The notes under the pieces: model-generated
Told to the model about the DNA's origin: nothing
Database searches by the model: none
Seen by the model: only the letters and a program-made list of their open reading frames with translations
Shown here: positions 62,874 to 64,000 of the stretch, piece by piece
Layout of the letters: each line of letters begins with the position of its first letter
Position numbering within the stretch: position 1 is the stretch's first letter
Source of the DNA: Platanthera guangdongensis
Lineage: Eukaryota; Streptophyta; Magnoliopsida; Asparagales; Orchidaceae
Assembly (NCBI GenBank): GCA_039583875.1
Contig: CM077160.1
Location: 112,797,314-112,861,313, forward strand
DNA: 64,000 bases
Direction: 5' to 3'
Made by a program: the position numbers and the translations under genes

Positions 62874-63203
62874 TGCGGGCGTACGGGCAAGACTCAAGGA
62901 GGCTCCAAATCGAAAAATGTTCAACATGAAAGTTGTAGATTTCGGCGAGATGAATAACTTTCATGTTGATCACCTTTTGATTTGAAGCAGTTCTGACCTT
63001 TGATTTGGGCCTCAAAATCTGCGGCGGCAAGTGCTACAGTAAAGGTCCGAAATCCGGTTTTTCGGGGCCCAATATGAGAGTCAAAGCAACTCCAAATCGA
63101 AAAGTGATCAACATGAAAATTGTAGATCTCGCAACTTTCATGTTGATCACTTTTCGATTTGGAGCCATCTTGACCCCCAAAAATACTTGCCCGTACGCCC
63201 ACA
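62874..63203. mobile_element. Fold-back MITE-like element with internal hairpins
   Basis: Perfect 15-bp inverted ends GGGCGTACGGGCAAG at 62877-62891 and 63186-63200. Inside, 63090-63164 is a hairpin with 33-bp arms, one mismatch and a 9-nt loop. A related, looser hairpin lies at 62909-62989. TA-rich flanks on both sides hide any target duplication. Confidence 0.8.
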
Positions 63204-63270
63204 TATTATATATATATAAATAATGGAGTGGCCCTTGTTTAATAATATTCTATTTTCATTTGAGCCAACA

Positions 63271-63776
63271 TGGTATCAGAGATAGCGATACCCTAATTGC
63301 GCTCTATCAACCTTAGCCCATTCACTCACTTGGCCCGTCTGCTGCGCCGATCCTGATCCCACGTCCCGTTCGCTCGCTTCACCCGCATTACTCCACTTCC
63401 GCCCCTTCTCTCTTTTCCTCCCTTCTTTCACTCCCGCTCTGCCCGTCAACCATTTCTGGATGCAAGATCCTGTGAGGGGATGAGCCCGAGAGGCAGAATC
63501 TGGGATCTCTAGCGTCTCATTCTTCTGCGTGAGGGGATGATCCCTCTGTTCCCCCCCTCCCTTCCTCGACTCCTTTGTTGGGATCATTTGCGCACTTCTT
63601 GTTCCGTGAGAAGTTTTTAGGCCTTCACCCCTTTCTTCCCGTCTGTGTTTTCCTTTGGTTCCTATCCTCGGATTGTCATGGGAGGGAGTGTTGAATCTCC
63701 AAATATGTCCTCCATTGTGCGTGTTGAATCCTCTCATATGTCGGCATTGGGCTCCAACCATGCTATCTATGACTAG
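63271..63776 (+). mobile_element. Start of another LTR element (primer site and gag start)
   Basis: The primer site TGGTATCAGAGA at 63271 follows a CA at 63269-63270. A 400-bp leader leads to ATG 63678 and 32 codons (MGGSVESPNMSS and on) that look like a copia gag start. The frame ends at a TAG (63774-63776) created where the next repeat begins. LTR start not identified. Confidence 0.55.
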
Positions 63777-64000
63777 GGGTGCAAGTTGAGTTGAGCCGGC
63801 TCGAAAAAAGCTCGACTCGAGCTCGAGCTCGAGCCTGATTTCGAGCCGAGCTCGAGCCCGTCAAGCTCGAGTCGGTATTAAATATTTTAATATATTATAT
63901 TATTAACATAATATTAATATAATATTATTAAAATAATAGTTTTATATTATTAATATAATATTAAATTCGAGCTGAGCTCGAGCTCGTCGAGCTCGAGCAC
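63774..64000. mobile_element. CTCGAGC-type non-autonomous repeat, cut by the window end
   Basis: Begins TAGGGGTGCAAGTTGAGTTG. It has GAGCTCGAGCTCGAGC stretches at 63810-63870 and again, inverted, at 63967-63998, around an AT-rich core of TATTAATATAATATT. Such TAGGGGTG...CTCGAGC repeats are common hAT-like MITEs in plants (from memory). Confidence 0.6.

Noticed and set aside
2077..63282. tRNA genes at TGGTATCAGAG sites
   Set aside because: Only 11-13 bases match tRNA-Met; they are retrotransposon primer sites next to LTRs.
1..64000. Endogenous pararetrovirus (caulimovirus-type) insertion
   Set aside because: All RT regions come with an integrase and LTRs; no movement or coat protein reading was seen.

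Overview
This looks like nuclear DNA of a flowering plant (probably a eudicot; that is inference). It holds one host gene and many nested transposable elements (TEs). The evidence is plant-type Ty1/copia and Ty3/gypsy polyproteins with tRNA-Met primer sites, a tRNA-derived SINE, Tourist-, hAT- and Mutator-type MITEs, a BED-finger hAT transposon and GT-AG introns. No bacterial-style gene, tRNA, rRNA or CRISPR array was found.

The host gene is on the + strand and encodes a LisH-CTLH-CRA protein (GID8/RanBPM-type CTLH E3 ligase family). Six exons at 14279-14420, 41336-41483, 41559-41634, 56060-56171, 56332-56423 and 62430-62474 join in phase with consensus splice sites and no internal stop. They give the C-terminal 204 residues. 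The start exon was not found and is probably left of the window. These 615 coding bases cover 48.2 kb, because three introns (26.9, 14.4 and 6.0 kb) are full of TEs while two remain 75 and 160 bp.

Layout: 1-12242 is a decayed gypsy element (G1) split by a Sirevirus-like copia element (S1, 345-9259) that carries an env-like third gene and clusters of a TCGTCGA/TCGACGA palindrome. 12243-14278 is unassigned. The 26.9-kb intron holds a small non-autonomous LTR element (14509-16005), a deletion-derivative copia (M1, 17354-20172, minus), a gypsy remnant (G3, about 20550-23060), a PPR gene fragment, two Tourist-like MITEs (one carrying a SINE), a CACTA end, and a copia (C2, 27531-39170) with an inverted gag-to-RT block and a complete gypsy (G2, 31838-38506) inside it. 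The 14.4-kb intron holds a hAT (41817-45224), satellite-like DNA split by a Mutator-type MITE, a gypsy (G4, minus) and a copia (C3) with a hAT-type MITE in its RT. The 6-kb intron holds one complete copia (C4, 56899-61994, minus). Downstream of the gene are a fold-back element, the start of another LTR element, and a CTCGAGC-type repeat.

Nearly every TE gene is broken. One break recurs at conserved tryptophan codons in seven elements: TGG has become TGA. The most striking items are the intact host gene around this TE load, the S1 palindrome clusters, the C2 inversion, the G2 duplication whose junction carries a copy of neighbouring copia sequence, and a group of copia LTRs ending AGT...ACT instead of TG...CA.
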